Shown one piece after another: positions 42,440-51,212 of a DNA stretch of 64,000 bases. Position 1 is the stretch's first letter. Each line of letters starts with the position of its first letter. A program made the translations under genes and the position numbers. Origin of the DNA: Niallia sp. XMNu-256. GTDB lineage: Bacteria > Bacillota > Bacilli > Bacillales > Cytobacillaceae. A model generated the notes under the pieces. That model saw nothing but the letters and a program-made list of their open reading frames with translations, was not told the origin of the DNA and did no database searches. The stretch is from contig NZ_CP137636.1 in the NCBI RefSeq assembly GCF_036670015.1, forward strand, positions 1,156,501 through 1,220,500, read 5' to 3'.

Positions 42440-43730
42440 TACCATGATTGGAATTATTTTTATTATCGTCATGTTTGTGTTGTTGGCCATTCGGGTACCG
42501 GTCGCGATTGCAATGGCCATTCCAGGGATCGTGGGAATCTTGTACTTACGAGATTGGAATGTTTTAGTGAATGTCGTTGACCAAACCATTATGAATAACT
42601 CACTCAGTTATACGATGACGACTATCGCGATGTTTGTTCTGATGGGTGAATTAATGAATTCCTCTGGGATCAGTAGTAATTTATTTAGTTCTTTTAAAAT
42701 ATGGTTTGGAAAAATTCGTGGTGGCTTGGCACTGGCAACCGTTACTGCGGGTGCGCTATTCGCGGCTTCTTCAGGATCCAGTATAGCAACAACAGCATCG
42801 CTTGGCACAGTTGCATCAAAAGAAATGATGAAAAGCAACTATAGTAAGCCGCTTACGAGTGGATCGATCATCGCAGGGGGGTCCTTAGGTATCCTGATTC
42901 CACCAAGCACCTTTATGGTCATGTATGGTGTGTTAGCGCAGCAGCATATTGGAAAGCTGTTAATGGCAGGACTCATGCCAGGACTTTTGTTGACGCTTCT
43001 CTATATTTTAACGGTCGTGATTTATGTAAAAATAAAACCAGAAGCAGCCGAAAAAGGGGAAGGTCATTCCTGGGCTAAACGCTTTAAGAGTTTATCAAGT
43101 ACAGTTCCAATTGTAGTCCTTTTTGTGTTTGTGATTGGTGGTCTTTTCATCGGCCTATTTGGACCAACGGAAGCAGCAAGTATGGGTGCATTTGGTGCGG
43201 CCATCATTGCGATCGTTAGAAGAAAACTTACACTAAAAGTAATCGGTGAAGTATTGGAAAGAACATTGAAAACAGTCGGGACTTTGTTTGGAATTCTATT
43301 ATCTGCGATGCTTTTAAATAGCTTCATTGTTCAATCAGGGTTGCCAACGTATCTTAATGATTTTTTAACAGGTTTAACATTAGCGCCGGTTTATATTTTT
43401 ATTTTAATTATAATCATGTACATTATTTTAGGCGCCTTTATGGATTCGATGGCAGCGATGCTTGTGACGTTTCCCATTGTGTTGCCGTTAGTGGAAACTC
43501 TAGGATACGATCTGATCTGGTTTGGGGTGGTGATGTGTATTTTAATGGAATTGGCACTCATTACACCACCAATTGGAATGAGTTCGTTTGTATTAAACGG
43601 GGTCGCACCTGACTTAAAGTTAAGCAATATTTATAAGGGTGGATTGATCTTCTGCATCCCGATTCTAGCATTAATCGTTTTAATTTATGTGATCCCTGAA
43701 ATTGTACTATTCTTGCCGAGCAATTTATAG
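42432..43730 (+). CDS. TRAP transporter large permease DctM
   Basis: The 432-residue permease has about 11 membrane segments and typical DctM motifs: FAASSGSSIATTASLGTVA, GSLGILIPPSTFMVMYGVLA in part, and FMDSMAAMLVTFPIVLPLV near residue 340. It is the sodium-coupled transport subunit. The next gene, an MmgE/PrpD protein, follows 110 nt later and could act on the imported carboxylate. Confidence 0.93.
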   Translation: MSSTMIGIIFIIVMFVLLAIRVPVAIAMAIPGIVGILYLRDWNVLVNVVDQTIMNNSLSYTMTTIAMFVLMGELMNSSGISSNLFSSFKIWFGKIRGGLALATVTAGALFAASSGSSIATTASLGTVASKEMMKSNYSKPLTSGSIIAGGSLGILIPPSTFMVMYGVLAQQHIGKLLMAGLMPGLLLTLLYILTVVIYVKIKPEAAEKGEGHSWAKRFKSLSSTVPIVVLFVFVIGGLFIGLFGPTEAASMGAFGAAIIAIVRRKLTLKVIGEVLERTLKTVGTLFGILLSAMLLNSFIVQSGLPTYLNDFLTGLTLAPVYIFILIIIMYIILGAFMDSMAAMLVTFPIVLPLVETLGYDLIWFGVVMCILMELALITPPIGMSSFVLNGVAPDLKLSNIYKGGLIFCIPILALIVLIYVIPEIVLFLPSNL

Positions 43731-43840
43731 AGAAGATTACTGAATGAATCGACTCTCTTTAGGAAGTCGTTCCCAAAACTAGATTCTATTAAATTGGTAG
43801 TCATTTAAACAGAGTCCTTAATCATAAGGAGGAAAGTATT

Positions 43841-45193
43841 TTGTCCTTAAGCAAAGAGATCGTACGTGCTGTTCGACAAAGGCAGAATCAAGGTTTGCCA
43901 GAGGAAATCCGCGATAAGGTGATTCTTCATATTACGGATACAATCGGGATTTCGTTAGCCGCTTATAAAGGTGCTCCGGTCGCATTTCGTGCAATAAAGG
44001 GGATTTCGGTTGGAGTTTCGGGTGGCACTGGGAGAGTGATCGGAAGTGAACATTGCTTGCCACCTGCTTATGCCGCCTTCGCAAACACCGCTTTAGCACA
44101 TGCGTTAGATTATGATGATATCAATGATTTAGCAAGAATTCATCCTACTCCCGTAACTTTAGCCGCGGCTTTAGCAGCGGCAGACGCGGGGCCATCAAGA
44201 GGAACCGATTTAATCACGGCGGTTGGGTTAGGCAATGAGTTGTTGTGCCGGCTTGGGTATGCGATTGAGCCAAAGGGGACTGGTGCAGATTCTAAATGGT
44301 TTTTAAGTCAACTGTTTGGTTATTTGGGTGCAGCCATTACGGCTGGACTTGTTCTAGGGTTAGATGATGATGAATTGGTACATGTACTTGGACTAGCTTA
44401 TATGCAGGCTGCAGGTGGGAAAGAGCCTGGAGTCGGGATTGGTTCTCAAGCAAGAGCGATTTATCCAGCCTTTGCCTCGATGGGAGGGGTGCAAGCTGCA
44501 TTGTTGGCCAGTAAAGGGGTAACAGCACCTGCAAGTTGCTTAGATGGAAAAACGGGTTTTTTTAAGAACTATCTTGGTGAAAATTTATCGGAAGCACAGC
44601 GCAACGCATTCCTAGACACAGGAACATGGGCATTCGCTCATACATCAATCAAACTTTTCCCTAGTTGTCGTTACTCCCATCCTTTTATCCAATCAGCTTT
44701 AGAGCTTAGAGAGCAGTTTCGGTTGGACGAAATTGAGGAGGTTGTTATCGGGGTAAATCATACAGCGAATATGCTATGTCAGCCTCTTGAAAGTCGCTTG
44801 CACCCGACAACCATACAAGATGCCAAATTTAGCATTCCTTATTTGGTTGCCTTTTCTTTTATTCATGGAAGGGTGAATTTGAATAATTTGAGTGAAGAGT
44901 CCCTAAAGGATCCGCAAATTTTTGCGTTTACAAGTCGGATCAAAATTGAACAAACGCAAGAGGATACACCAGGAATTCCTTTAGGAGATCTTAAAGTAAT
45001 TAGTATAAACGGAACAAAAAGAGAGATTAAACGAATCAATGCTGAAACATCCGTTCATGAAGTAAAACAGAAATTCATAGAATGCATGCAGTTTGGAAAA
45101 ATAGGAGACCCAGTAGAGTATTGGGAATTATTAAGTAATCATTTACATTACGATATGATTAAAGAATTACCGATATTGGATTCAAGGGTGTGA
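43841..45193 (+). CDS. MmgE/PrpD family protein
   Basis: This 450-residue protein of the 2-methylcitrate dehydratase superfamily has LHITDTIGISLAAYKGAP near residue 27, ANTALAHALDYDDIND near 88, IHPTPVTLAAALA near 105 and FPSCRYSHPFIQSA near 275. Members include dehydratases, iminodisuccinate epimerase and cis-aconitate decarboxylase, so the exact reaction is open. The TTG start follows AAGGAGGAAAGTATT. It lies between TRAP genes and a meta-cleavage-type hydrolase, which suggests a role in processing a carboxylic intermediate. Confidence 0.88.
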   Translation: MSLSKEIVRAVRQRQNQGLPEEIRDKVILHITDTIGISLAAYKGAPVAFRAIKGISVGVSGGTGRVIGSEHCLPPAYAAFANTALAHALDYDDINDLARIHPTPVTLAAALAAADAGPSRGTDLITAVGLGNELLCRLGYAIEPKGTGADSKWFLSQLFGYLGAAITAGLVLGLDDDELVHVLGLAYMQAAGGKEPGVGIGSQARAIYPAFASMGGVQAALLASKGVTAPASCLDGKTGFFKNYLGENLSEAQRNAFLDTGTWAFAHTSIKLFPSCRYSHPFIQSALELREQFRLDEIEEVVIGVNHTANMLCQPLESRLHPTTIQDAKFSIPYLVAFSFIHGRVNLNNLSEESLKDPQIFAFTSRIKIEQTQEDTPGIPLGDLKVISINGTKREIKRINAETSVHEVKQKFIECMQFGKIGDPVEYWELLSNHLHYDMIKELPILDSRV

Positions 45194-45326
45194 TGAACAC
45201 TCTTATAAGTGTTTTCGTATGATTAGGATTGGGTAGAGTCATTCATCTATAAAATACTAAACTTTAGATAGTGGATCATGTTTTTAATGCGTATAGATTG
45301 TTAACTTGAGGAATTTTCTCAAAATA

Positions 45327-45355
45327 TTGACTTTTACAAAAACAAATACTAGAAT
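45327..45355 (+). promoter_or_regulatory. Sigma-A-type promoter for the first hydrolase
   Basis: TTGACT and TAGAAT spaced by 17 nt. Upstream of it, GAGGAATTTTCTCAAAATATT resembles part of the 80-bp element found before two other genes of this cluster, but the spacing differs by two bases. Confidence 0.55.
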
Positions 45356-45477
45356 TATAGTTGTGTAATGATAACGTGAATATCAAGGAGTTTATTACGA
45401 AATACACGGAAAAAGTGACACAACTAAAATTTTAGTTAAAGAATCATTGGATATTAAATAAAAGTGAGGGATATGTG

Positions 45478-46323
45478 ATGACAGGAATTAGTACTCTTAA
45501 AGTTCAAACAGGAAATTATCAAACATTCATTAATGAAGGCGGTGATCGCTCTTCTGAAACCATTATTTTTCTTCATGGAAGTGGCCCAGGGGTTAGTGCA
45601 CAAACAAACTGGCGTCATATCTTGCCGCATTTCGAGGATAAATTTCGTGTCATAGCACCAGATATTTATGGGTTTGGGGACACAGACCATCCTGATGATC
45701 CTCCGAAAAACGGAGCGCAATGGATGAATGAAAGGGTCAAACAAATTCTAACCTTGATGGATAATTTAGAAATTGAAAAGGCCCATTTAGTAGGAAATTC
45801 ACTTGGCGGAGTTATATCACTCTTTTTAATCATGTATGCACCAGAGCGCTTTGATCGAGTCGTACTTATGGGAGCAGGCGGGGGTTTAAAAGAACCAACA
45901 CCAGAACTTGCTAAACTAGCAAACTTTCATAGAGACCCAGATCCGGTTAATTTTAAAAACTTGTTGAGATGGTTTGTAGCAGATGAAAGGATTGTAGAAA
46001 ATGAACTTGATCAAATTGTTCAAGAAAGAATGGAAGCATTTAGTAGACCAGAAGTACGCAGATCATATGAAGCCAACTTCTCTGTGACCCATTTATCTGA
46101 TATGCTCGTGCCACCATCTGCATTAAAGAGAATGGACAATCCATTTCTGCTCATTCATGGACATGAAGACCGTTTTGTTCCGCTGCAAAGCAGCCTTTAT
46201 GTGATGGATTACCTGCCAAATGCACAGCTTCACGTGTTTAAAAACTGTGGACATTGGGCGCAGATTGAGCAAAAAGAAAGATTTCTAAAACTAACAAGAG
46301 ATTTCTTCACCGGTGAAATTTAA
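45478..46323 (+). CDS. Alpha/beta hydrolase, meta-cleavage product hydrolase type (first)
   Basis: The 281-residue enzyme shows the C-C hydrolase pattern of MhpC, BphD and HsaD: oxyanion block HGSGPGVSAQTNW at residue 33, nucleophile Ser108 in LVGNSLGG, catalytic Asp231 in HGHEDRF, and His259 in CGHWAQIEQ. These enzymes split the carbon-carbon bond of ring-opened vinylogous diketones. It has its own promoter and is followed by a GntR gene. Its pair in this window is the hydrolase at 49.2 kb; substrate preference cannot be read. The GTG 3 nt upstream is an alternative start. Confidence 0.9.
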   Translation: MTGISTLKVQTGNYQTFINEGGDRSSETIIFLHGSGPGVSAQTNWRHILPHFEDKFRVIAPDIYGFGDTDHPDDPPKNGAQWMNERVKQILTLMDNLEIEKAHLVGNSLGGVISLFLIMYAPERFDRVVLMGAGGGLKEPTPELAKLANFHRDPDPVNFKNLLRWFVADERIVENELDQIVQERMEAFSRPEVRRSYEANFSVTHLSDMLVPPSALKRMDNPFLLIHGHEDRFVPLQSSLYVMDYLPNAQLHVFKNCGHWAQIEQKERFLKLTRDFFTGEI

Positions 46324-46458
46324 GCTGATAAAACAGTAACATGTTTATGCACGGTTCGATTCTCTTATTGGCTTTTAGCGATAAGCTTCCATCTAGAAGT
46401 TTAAAAGTAACTATCATATGATTAGACTAGCAAAATAAGAGAATCGGGGTGCATATTG

Positions 46459-47085
46459 ATGAAAAAGGAAAAGGCATATGCCTATATTAAAAGATTAATC
46501 ATAGATGGAAAATGGGATGTGGAAGAGCCCATTAATGTTAATGAAATTACTGAACATCTTCAAATGAGCCGAACACCTGTTCATAAGGCTTTAACACAAT
46601 TGCAACAAGAGGGGTTTCTAACGATCATTCCACAAGTCGGTGTTTTTGTTAAAAAACCGAAGAAATCTGAAGTCATGGAGCGCATTTTGGTGTGTTCCAA
46701 TTTAGATGTTCTTTTAACAGAACAAGCTGTACCAAAAATAAGTGAAAAAACAATCGTTGATCTTGAAGAACTATTAAAAAAGATGGATGGCCTAGTATTG
46801 TCTTCAGAAGACTATTCAACGCTCAATATTGAATTTCATTCAATCATATATGCCGCTTCAGAACTTACATACACCATGGAATTAACGAGACAAATTTGGG
46901 ATTATTTACAATATATTGGAGATCCAGACATTATTTTTTCAAGAGAGAAAAGAAAGCGTTCTCAGCGTGAGCATTGGATGATTTATCAGTCTATAAAGGA
47001 CCGGGATAGTCATTTAGCTAAAATCCTTATGGAAAAACATGTCCGCCGTATTGCTGAGTCGGTTGAGGAAAGTTTCAGTAACTAG
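46459..47085 (+). CDS. GntR family regulator (FadR-like)
   Basis: The 208-residue protein has a winged helix in residues 3-65 (VNEITEHLQMSRTPVHKALTQLQ in part, LTIIPQVGVFVKKP), then an all-helical FCD-like ligand domain. In FadR-type members the domain binds a metal through Asp and His residues, and here the expected histidines are in EFHSIIYAAS and the EKHVRRI end. It lies between a hydrolase and the XylR-like sensor in the aromatic cluster, and so is a likely local regulator. The TTG 3 nt upstream is an alternative start. Confidence 0.87.
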   Translation: MKKEKAYAYIKRLIIDGKWDVEEPINVNEITEHLQMSRTPVHKALTQLQQEGFLTIIPQVGVFVKKPKKSEVMERILVCSNLDVLLTEQAVPKISEKTIVDLEELLKKMDGLVLSSEDYSTLNIEFHSIIYAASELTYTMELTRQIWDYLQYIGDPDIIFSREKRKRSQREHWMIYQSIKDRDSHLAKILMEKHVRRIAESVEESFSN

Positions 47086-47122
47086 TAAAAGTATGGATTT
47101 CCTTATTCTCGAGGTGAAAAGG

Positions 47123-48946
47123 ATGAAAATTCAAGACGTTGTAGCAGATAATAGTAAAAAGCTCTTATCAACGACCGATGCTTTTGGTGTTTTAAGAAGT
47201 GGATTAATAAGAAATTTAGGGAAAAGAAGAGCAACAGGTTTTTTACTGCGTTATGGGTGGAATTTAGGCGTAAATGATGCGACAGAAGCGATGAAAATAA
47301 GCTCCTCTCTTAATGACCTGATTGATCAAGCGTCCACATTTCATTTAAATACAGGATTTATATCAGATATCGAGTCTGAAAGACATACAGAAATAGACGA
47401 TTCTGGAAAAGTAACCTATATTCGTGCGACAGGTAAATGGAAGAACTCCATTGAAGCACGGGAACATGTCAAGCATCTCGGCCAATCAGATACTCTGGAA
47501 TGTCTTACATTAACAGGCTATGCCACGGGGTATATGACGACTGTTTGTCAAAGACCTGTCTTTGCAAAGGAAATTAGCTGCATTGCCAAAGGCGATCCCG
47601 AGTGTTGTTTTGAAGTGAGATTACAAGAGGATTGGGGAAAAGAAGTTCAAGACCACCTGAAGATGTATCATGAAATGAATATTATTGAAGAATTAGAGGG
47701 TACTTATGAGCAACTTTTAGAACAACGCAACTATGTAGAAAAGCTCTCAACTTTTCAAAAGAAATTGACGGATAGCATTTCAAACGGCAGTAATTTGCAA
47801 GATATTGCCGATACCACTTATAAATTTCTCCAGATTCCCATTGCGATCGAGGATTTGGGCTTTCAGAAAATCGTCATAGCAGGAATAACAGAGGAAGAAT
47901 ACTTTGAGCTCAATACCGAGATGGTAGAACATTGCACACGGGAAAATAAACACTTGTTACCGGACTACGACCAAACAACAAAATTAGTATCGGGCAATCA
48001 AGTTCGCTTAATCACCCCCATCACGGTTCAAAAGAAGATTATTGGATATTGTACATTTATTTACCACAACGATGAAGTGAATTATACAGACAATGACATG
48101 ATGTTTATTGAAAGAGTGGCAAACGCAGCCTCCCTTAATCTATTGAATGAAAAGGTGAGTTATGAAGCGCTTGAAAGAATGAAGGGCGATTTTTTACAAC
48201 TTATTTTAAGAGGCGAATTTAACTCAAAAGAAGAGATTATTAAACGCGGTAGTTTTATGGGGTATGATTTCCGATCTCCCTATCGAATCGCTGCTATTGA
48301 ATATGTTAAAAAAGGTGCAAAGACCCAAAAGAAAGATTTTAAATTACAATTGTTAGAAACGATCACGAAGTATATGGATATTCAAGGCTATAAAGCGCTT
48401 TTTTGTACATATGAGGGACGAGTTATTTTCTATATTCCGTCAGTAGGGAGTCATACAGTAGATTTGGGAAAAATACTAAAGCACATTGAAAGTACAAACC
48501 CTTCCTACTCTTTTAAAATCGGAGTCAGTGATGAATCGGACGATATTGGGAATATATCCGAATATGTGGATGAATGTCTAATTTCATTACGAATGTCTAC
48601 GGACAAAAAAATGATCCACTTTAGTGAATTAGGAATCGTTGGTGTTCTTATTAATTCTAAAAATATTAATGGAATCAAAAGAATGGTTAAACAAGAACTT
48701 GGTCCTTTATATCAATCTAATGATGCAAAAACGAAGGAACTGATTAAAACCTTATATGTATTTTTAAAAAATGGCGGGAAGCTGCATAAGACGATGGAGG
48801 ATCTTGCTTTATCGATGAGCGGACTAACCTATCGAATCAATAAGCTAGAAAGTCTCCTAGAAAAAGATTTGCGAGACTCTTCCCAAAGCTACCAGTTGCT
48901 CCTTATTTTAGATTCAATGATCGCGATGGGTGAATTAAAAATATAG
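47123..48946 (+). CDS. XylR_N/V4R aromatic sensor fused to a PucR-type HTH regulator
   Basis: The 607-residue protein starts with a XylR_N-like sensor domain (residues 1-120: TTDAFGVLRSGLIRNLGKRRATGF in part) and a V4R domain (125-168: TGYATGYMTTVCQRPVFAKE, IAKGDPECCFEVR) with Cys142, Cys153, Cys161 and Cys162. A helical linker (175-215) and a GAF-like region follow. The C-terminal 60 residues resemble the PucR HTH: TMEDLALSMSGLTYRINKLE. No AAA+ sigma-54 activator domain is present, unlike XylR or DmpR. It probably activates the aromatic genes with RNA polymerase holding sigma-A. The start follows GAGGTGAAAAGG. Confidence 0.82.
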   Translation: MKIQDVVADNSKKLLSTTDAFGVLRSGLIRNLGKRRATGFLLRYGWNLGVNDATEAMKISSSLNDLIDQASTFHLNTGFISDIESERHTEIDDSGKVTYIRATGKWKNSIEAREHVKHLGQSDTLECLTLTGYATGYMTTVCQRPVFAKEISCIAKGDPECCFEVRLQEDWGKEVQDHLKMYHEMNIIEELEGTYEQLLEQRNYVEKLSTFQKKLTDSISNGSNLQDIADTTYKFLQIPIAIEDLGFQKIVIAGITEEEYFELNTEMVEHCTRENKHLLPDYDQTTKLVSGNQVRLITPITVQKKIIGYCTFIYHNDEVNYTDNDMMFIERVANAASLNLLNEKVSYEALERMKGDFLQLILRGEFNSKEEIIKRGSFMGYDFRSPYRIAAIEYVKKGAKTQKKDFKLQLLETITKYMDIQGYKALFCTYEGRVIFYIPSVGSHTVDLGKILKHIESTNPSYSFKIGVSDESDDIGNISEYVDECLISLRMSTDKKMIHFSELGIVGVLINSKNINGIKRMVKQELGPLYQSNDAKTKELIKTLYVFLKNGGKLHKTMEDLALSMSGLTYRINKLESLLEKDLRDSSQSYQLLLILDSMIAMGELKI

Positions 48947-48956
48947 GCAATCCTTT

Positions 48957-48989
48957 AAGAGCATTCAATTCTTGGAATGCTCTTTTTTC
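48957..48989 (+). terminator. Rho-independent terminator
   Basis: AAGAGCATTC and GAATGCTCTTTTTT arms with an 8-nt loop. It ends the sensor gene. A second hairpin with AAGAGTT-GGA-AACTCTT and T-rich tail follows at 49018-49045. Confidence 0.88.
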
Positions 48990-49061
48990 TATGAAATTTA
49001 AATGACTGCGTTTATAAAAAGAGTTGGAAACTCTTGGTTTTTCTTTAAGAGTGTCAAAAAA

Positions 49062-49141
49062 CCAATAAATATCATTTAAAATGAACTGAATAATCAAACA
49101 ATTTTTCCTCTAGAATTAATAGCTTGAATTTTCTAAAATTT
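49062..49141 (+). promoter_or_regulatory. Shared regulatory element, copy 1
   Basis: Begins CCAATAAA and contains TTTTCCTCTAGAA and GAATTTTCTAA, with TAGAA/TTCTA arms. Its layout is shared with the element at 62538-62617: the same 41-nt distance between the CCAATAAA and TTTTCCTC blocks and 18 nt between TAG and TTTTCTA. It lies 75-155 nt before the second hydrolase. Confidence 0.55.
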
Positions 49142-49216
49142 AATTATGAAAAGGTTTCCAAAGAAGAGTTTAAGAGAATACCAACTTTGGACTTAAAGGG
49201 AGGAGAAGATTTACAA

Positions 49217-50056
49217 ATGGCTGAACTTACACAACAACTAATCAATACAGGGAAGTACGAAACATTTTTAAATCGTTCGGGTAAAGGAAATTCAGAAACT
49301 ATTTTGTTTCTACATGGCTCTGGTCCAGGGGTATTTGCTTGGGCAAACTGGCGTTATGCGTTAGATGACTGTGGAGAGACATATGATTGCTTAGCTCCAG
49401 ACTTGGCAGGGTTTGGAAAAAGTAGTCATCCTGATACATTGCCGAAAAATAGACAAGGGTGGATGGATCATTGGGTAGCTCAAATGATTGAACTTCTTGA
49501 TGAACTAGGGATTCAAAAGGCCCACCTTGTAGGAAATTCACTAGGGTGCTCCATTGCACTAGAACTACTACTAGAGCATCCAGACCGGTTTGAAAAAGTG
49601 GTATTAATGGGACCTGGTGGAACACCAAACACAAAACTAAGTTTAGAGCTTGGTCGTGCCAAAGGCTTTTACGACAAACCTTCAGAAAAGAAGATGCGTC
49701 AAATTATGAGCTGGTTTGTCTATGATGATGAAAAGCTTGCACCGGAAATCGATGCATTGGCAGAAACTCGCTACGAAACAGCGATGCGCCCGGAAATTCA
49801 AGCTTCTAATAATTCTATATTTGCTACTGCAGCGGTTCCAGTTCCTGTAACAGCTCTTAAACGAATTAAGCAACCTGTACTGTTAATTCATGGACGTGAC
49901 GATATGGTATGTTCGGTTGAGTCCAGTTATTACCTCTTGTCTCATCTGCAAAATGTTCAAATGCATGTATATGGACAATGCGGTCATTGGACCCAAATTG
50001 AAAACAAAGACAGTTTTAATTCATTGATCTTAAATTACTTTAACAATTCGATTTAA
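49217..50056 (+). CDS. Alpha/beta hydrolase, meta-cleavage product hydrolase type (second)
   Basis: The 279-residue enzyme has the same layout as the first hydrolase: HGSGPGVFAWANW at residue 33, nucleophile Ser108 in LVGNSLGC, Asp229 in HGRDDM, and His257 in CGHWTQIE. The second Gly after the nucleophile is Cys here. It lies 130 nt before an MhpB-like dioxygenase, suggesting a ring-cleavage pair. The start was set at the ATG after GGGAGGAGAAGATTTACAA; a longer upstream frame starts at TTG inside the conserved element and was rejected. Confidence 0.9.
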   Translation: MAELTQQLINTGKYETFLNRSGKGNSETILFLHGSGPGVFAWANWRYALDDCGETYDCLAPDLAGFGKSSHPDTLPKNRQGWMDHWVAQMIELLDELGIQKAHLVGNSLGCSIALELLLEHPDRFEKVVLMGPGGTPNTKLSLELGRAKGFYDKPSEKKMRQIMSWFVYDDEKLAPEIDALAETRYETAMRPEIQASNNSIFATAAVPVPVTALKRIKQPVLLIHGRDDMVCSVESSYYLLSHLQNVQMHVYGQCGHWTQIENKDSFNSLILNYFNNSI

Positions 50057-50188
50057 CTTCATTGAGCAAAAGCCCTTTTACTATTTAAGTTAAGGGATGA
50101 ATACAAAAGTAAGTTGGTTATTAGATAAAGCAGGACGAAAAAACGCGAATTTGATTTATAAACATACCTAAAAAGGAGTGGAGCATAA

Positions 50189-51175
50189 ATGGCTGAAATC
50201 GTTGCGGGTGTGGCAATCTCTCATAGCCCATTAATTATGTCGAGTGAGGAACGGGGCGGAGAGAAGGGACAAAGGTTTTTACAAAAATCGAGGGAAATGA
50301 AGGAATGGTTAGAAGAGGTAGGAGCAGATGTATTAGTACTCATTTCGGATGACCACTTTAACGAATATTTCTATAATCATATGCCAACCTTTACGATTGG
50401 AATTGATCAATGCGATGGCTTAGGGGATTGGCTGCTGCCAAAATACAAAATTCCAGTTGAAAAGGATTTAGCCAAACATATTCTTCATACAGGGCTGAAG
50501 AATAATGTTGATTTTTCGTTTACGATGTCGATGAAAGTGGATCATGGTCATACACAAGGAATTTACTTTTTAAACCCAGATCTAGACATTCCAGTTGTAC
50601 CAATTGCGATTAATACGGTTGCCCCGCCGCTGCCGACAATGGACCGTTGTTTCCAGTTAGGTGAGGTGTTACGAAAAGCAATCGGCTCGTGGGATGCTGA
50701 TAAAAAGGTCGCGATTGCAGCTTCTGGGGGTCTGTCCCACTGGGTTCCCGTTCCGAAGGTGGATAGCGAAAAACCTGAAGAACAGGAAATGATTCATTTA
50801 ATGAAAAATGGTCTAAGTGTTGTCGACATCCCAATAGAGGAATTCTATCAAGGTCGAATTGAACGAGTCACGAAAATTCAATCTGGACCTGTAAATGAGC
50901 AATGGGACCGCGAGTTCTTGGAGCTTATTAATAATCGTGATTTTGAAACATTGAGAAATTGGAGTTCAGAAGAAATTGAAGAAAATGGCGGAAATGGCGG
51001 ACAGGAAATTCGAAACTGGATTGCATTGCTTGGAGCTGCACAAGACTTAGAAGCTAATGTTGTCTATTATGAACCAATTCCAGAGTGGGTAACAGGGATG
51101 GGAATTGTTCAGTTCAAGCAACCTGTCAAACTTAATAAACCTAAAAATGAGACTGCAACAGGGATAAACGGCTGA
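50189..51175 (+). CDS. Class III extradiol dioxygenase, MhpB/LigB-like
   Basis: The 328-residue enzyme resembles 3-(2,3-dihydroxyphenyl)propionate 1,2-dioxygenase and the LigB beta chain. Visible motifs include GVAISHSPLI (His12), ISDDHFNEY (His56), DHGHTQGIYF (His119, His121) and ASGGLSHWVP (His184). His12 and His56 would bind Fe(II); the pairs near 119 and 184 correspond to the acid-base histidines of MhpB. It has no LigA partner. The start follows AAAAGGAGTGGAGCATAA. It is near the second hydrolase, likely its metabolic partner. Confidence 0.88.
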   Translation: MAEIVAGVAISHSPLIMSSEERGGEKGQRFLQKSREMKEWLEEVGADVLVLISDDHFNEYFYNHMPTFTIGIDQCDGLGDWLLPKYKIPVEKDLAKHILHTGLKNNVDFSFTMSMKVDHGHTQGIYFLNPDLDIPVVPIAINTVAPPLPTMDRCFQLGEVLRKAIGSWDADKKVAIAASGGLSHWVPVPKVDSEKPEEQEMIHLMKNGLSVVDIPIEEFYQGRIERVTKIQSGPVNEQWDREFLELINNRDFETLRNWSSEEIEENGGNGGQEIRNWIALLGAAQDLEANVVYYEPIPEWVTGMGIVQFKQPVKLNKPKNETATGING

Positions 51176-51212
51176 GAAAAAGATTGAAACGTGTATGAAA
51201 GGAGGATTTAGT

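Noticed and set aside
47123-49217. Sigma-54 promoter for the XylR-like regulon
   Set aside because: No TGGCAC-N5-TTGC -24/-12 element was found before any gene of the cluster, and the sensor has no AAA+ domain, so sigma-54 control is unlikely.
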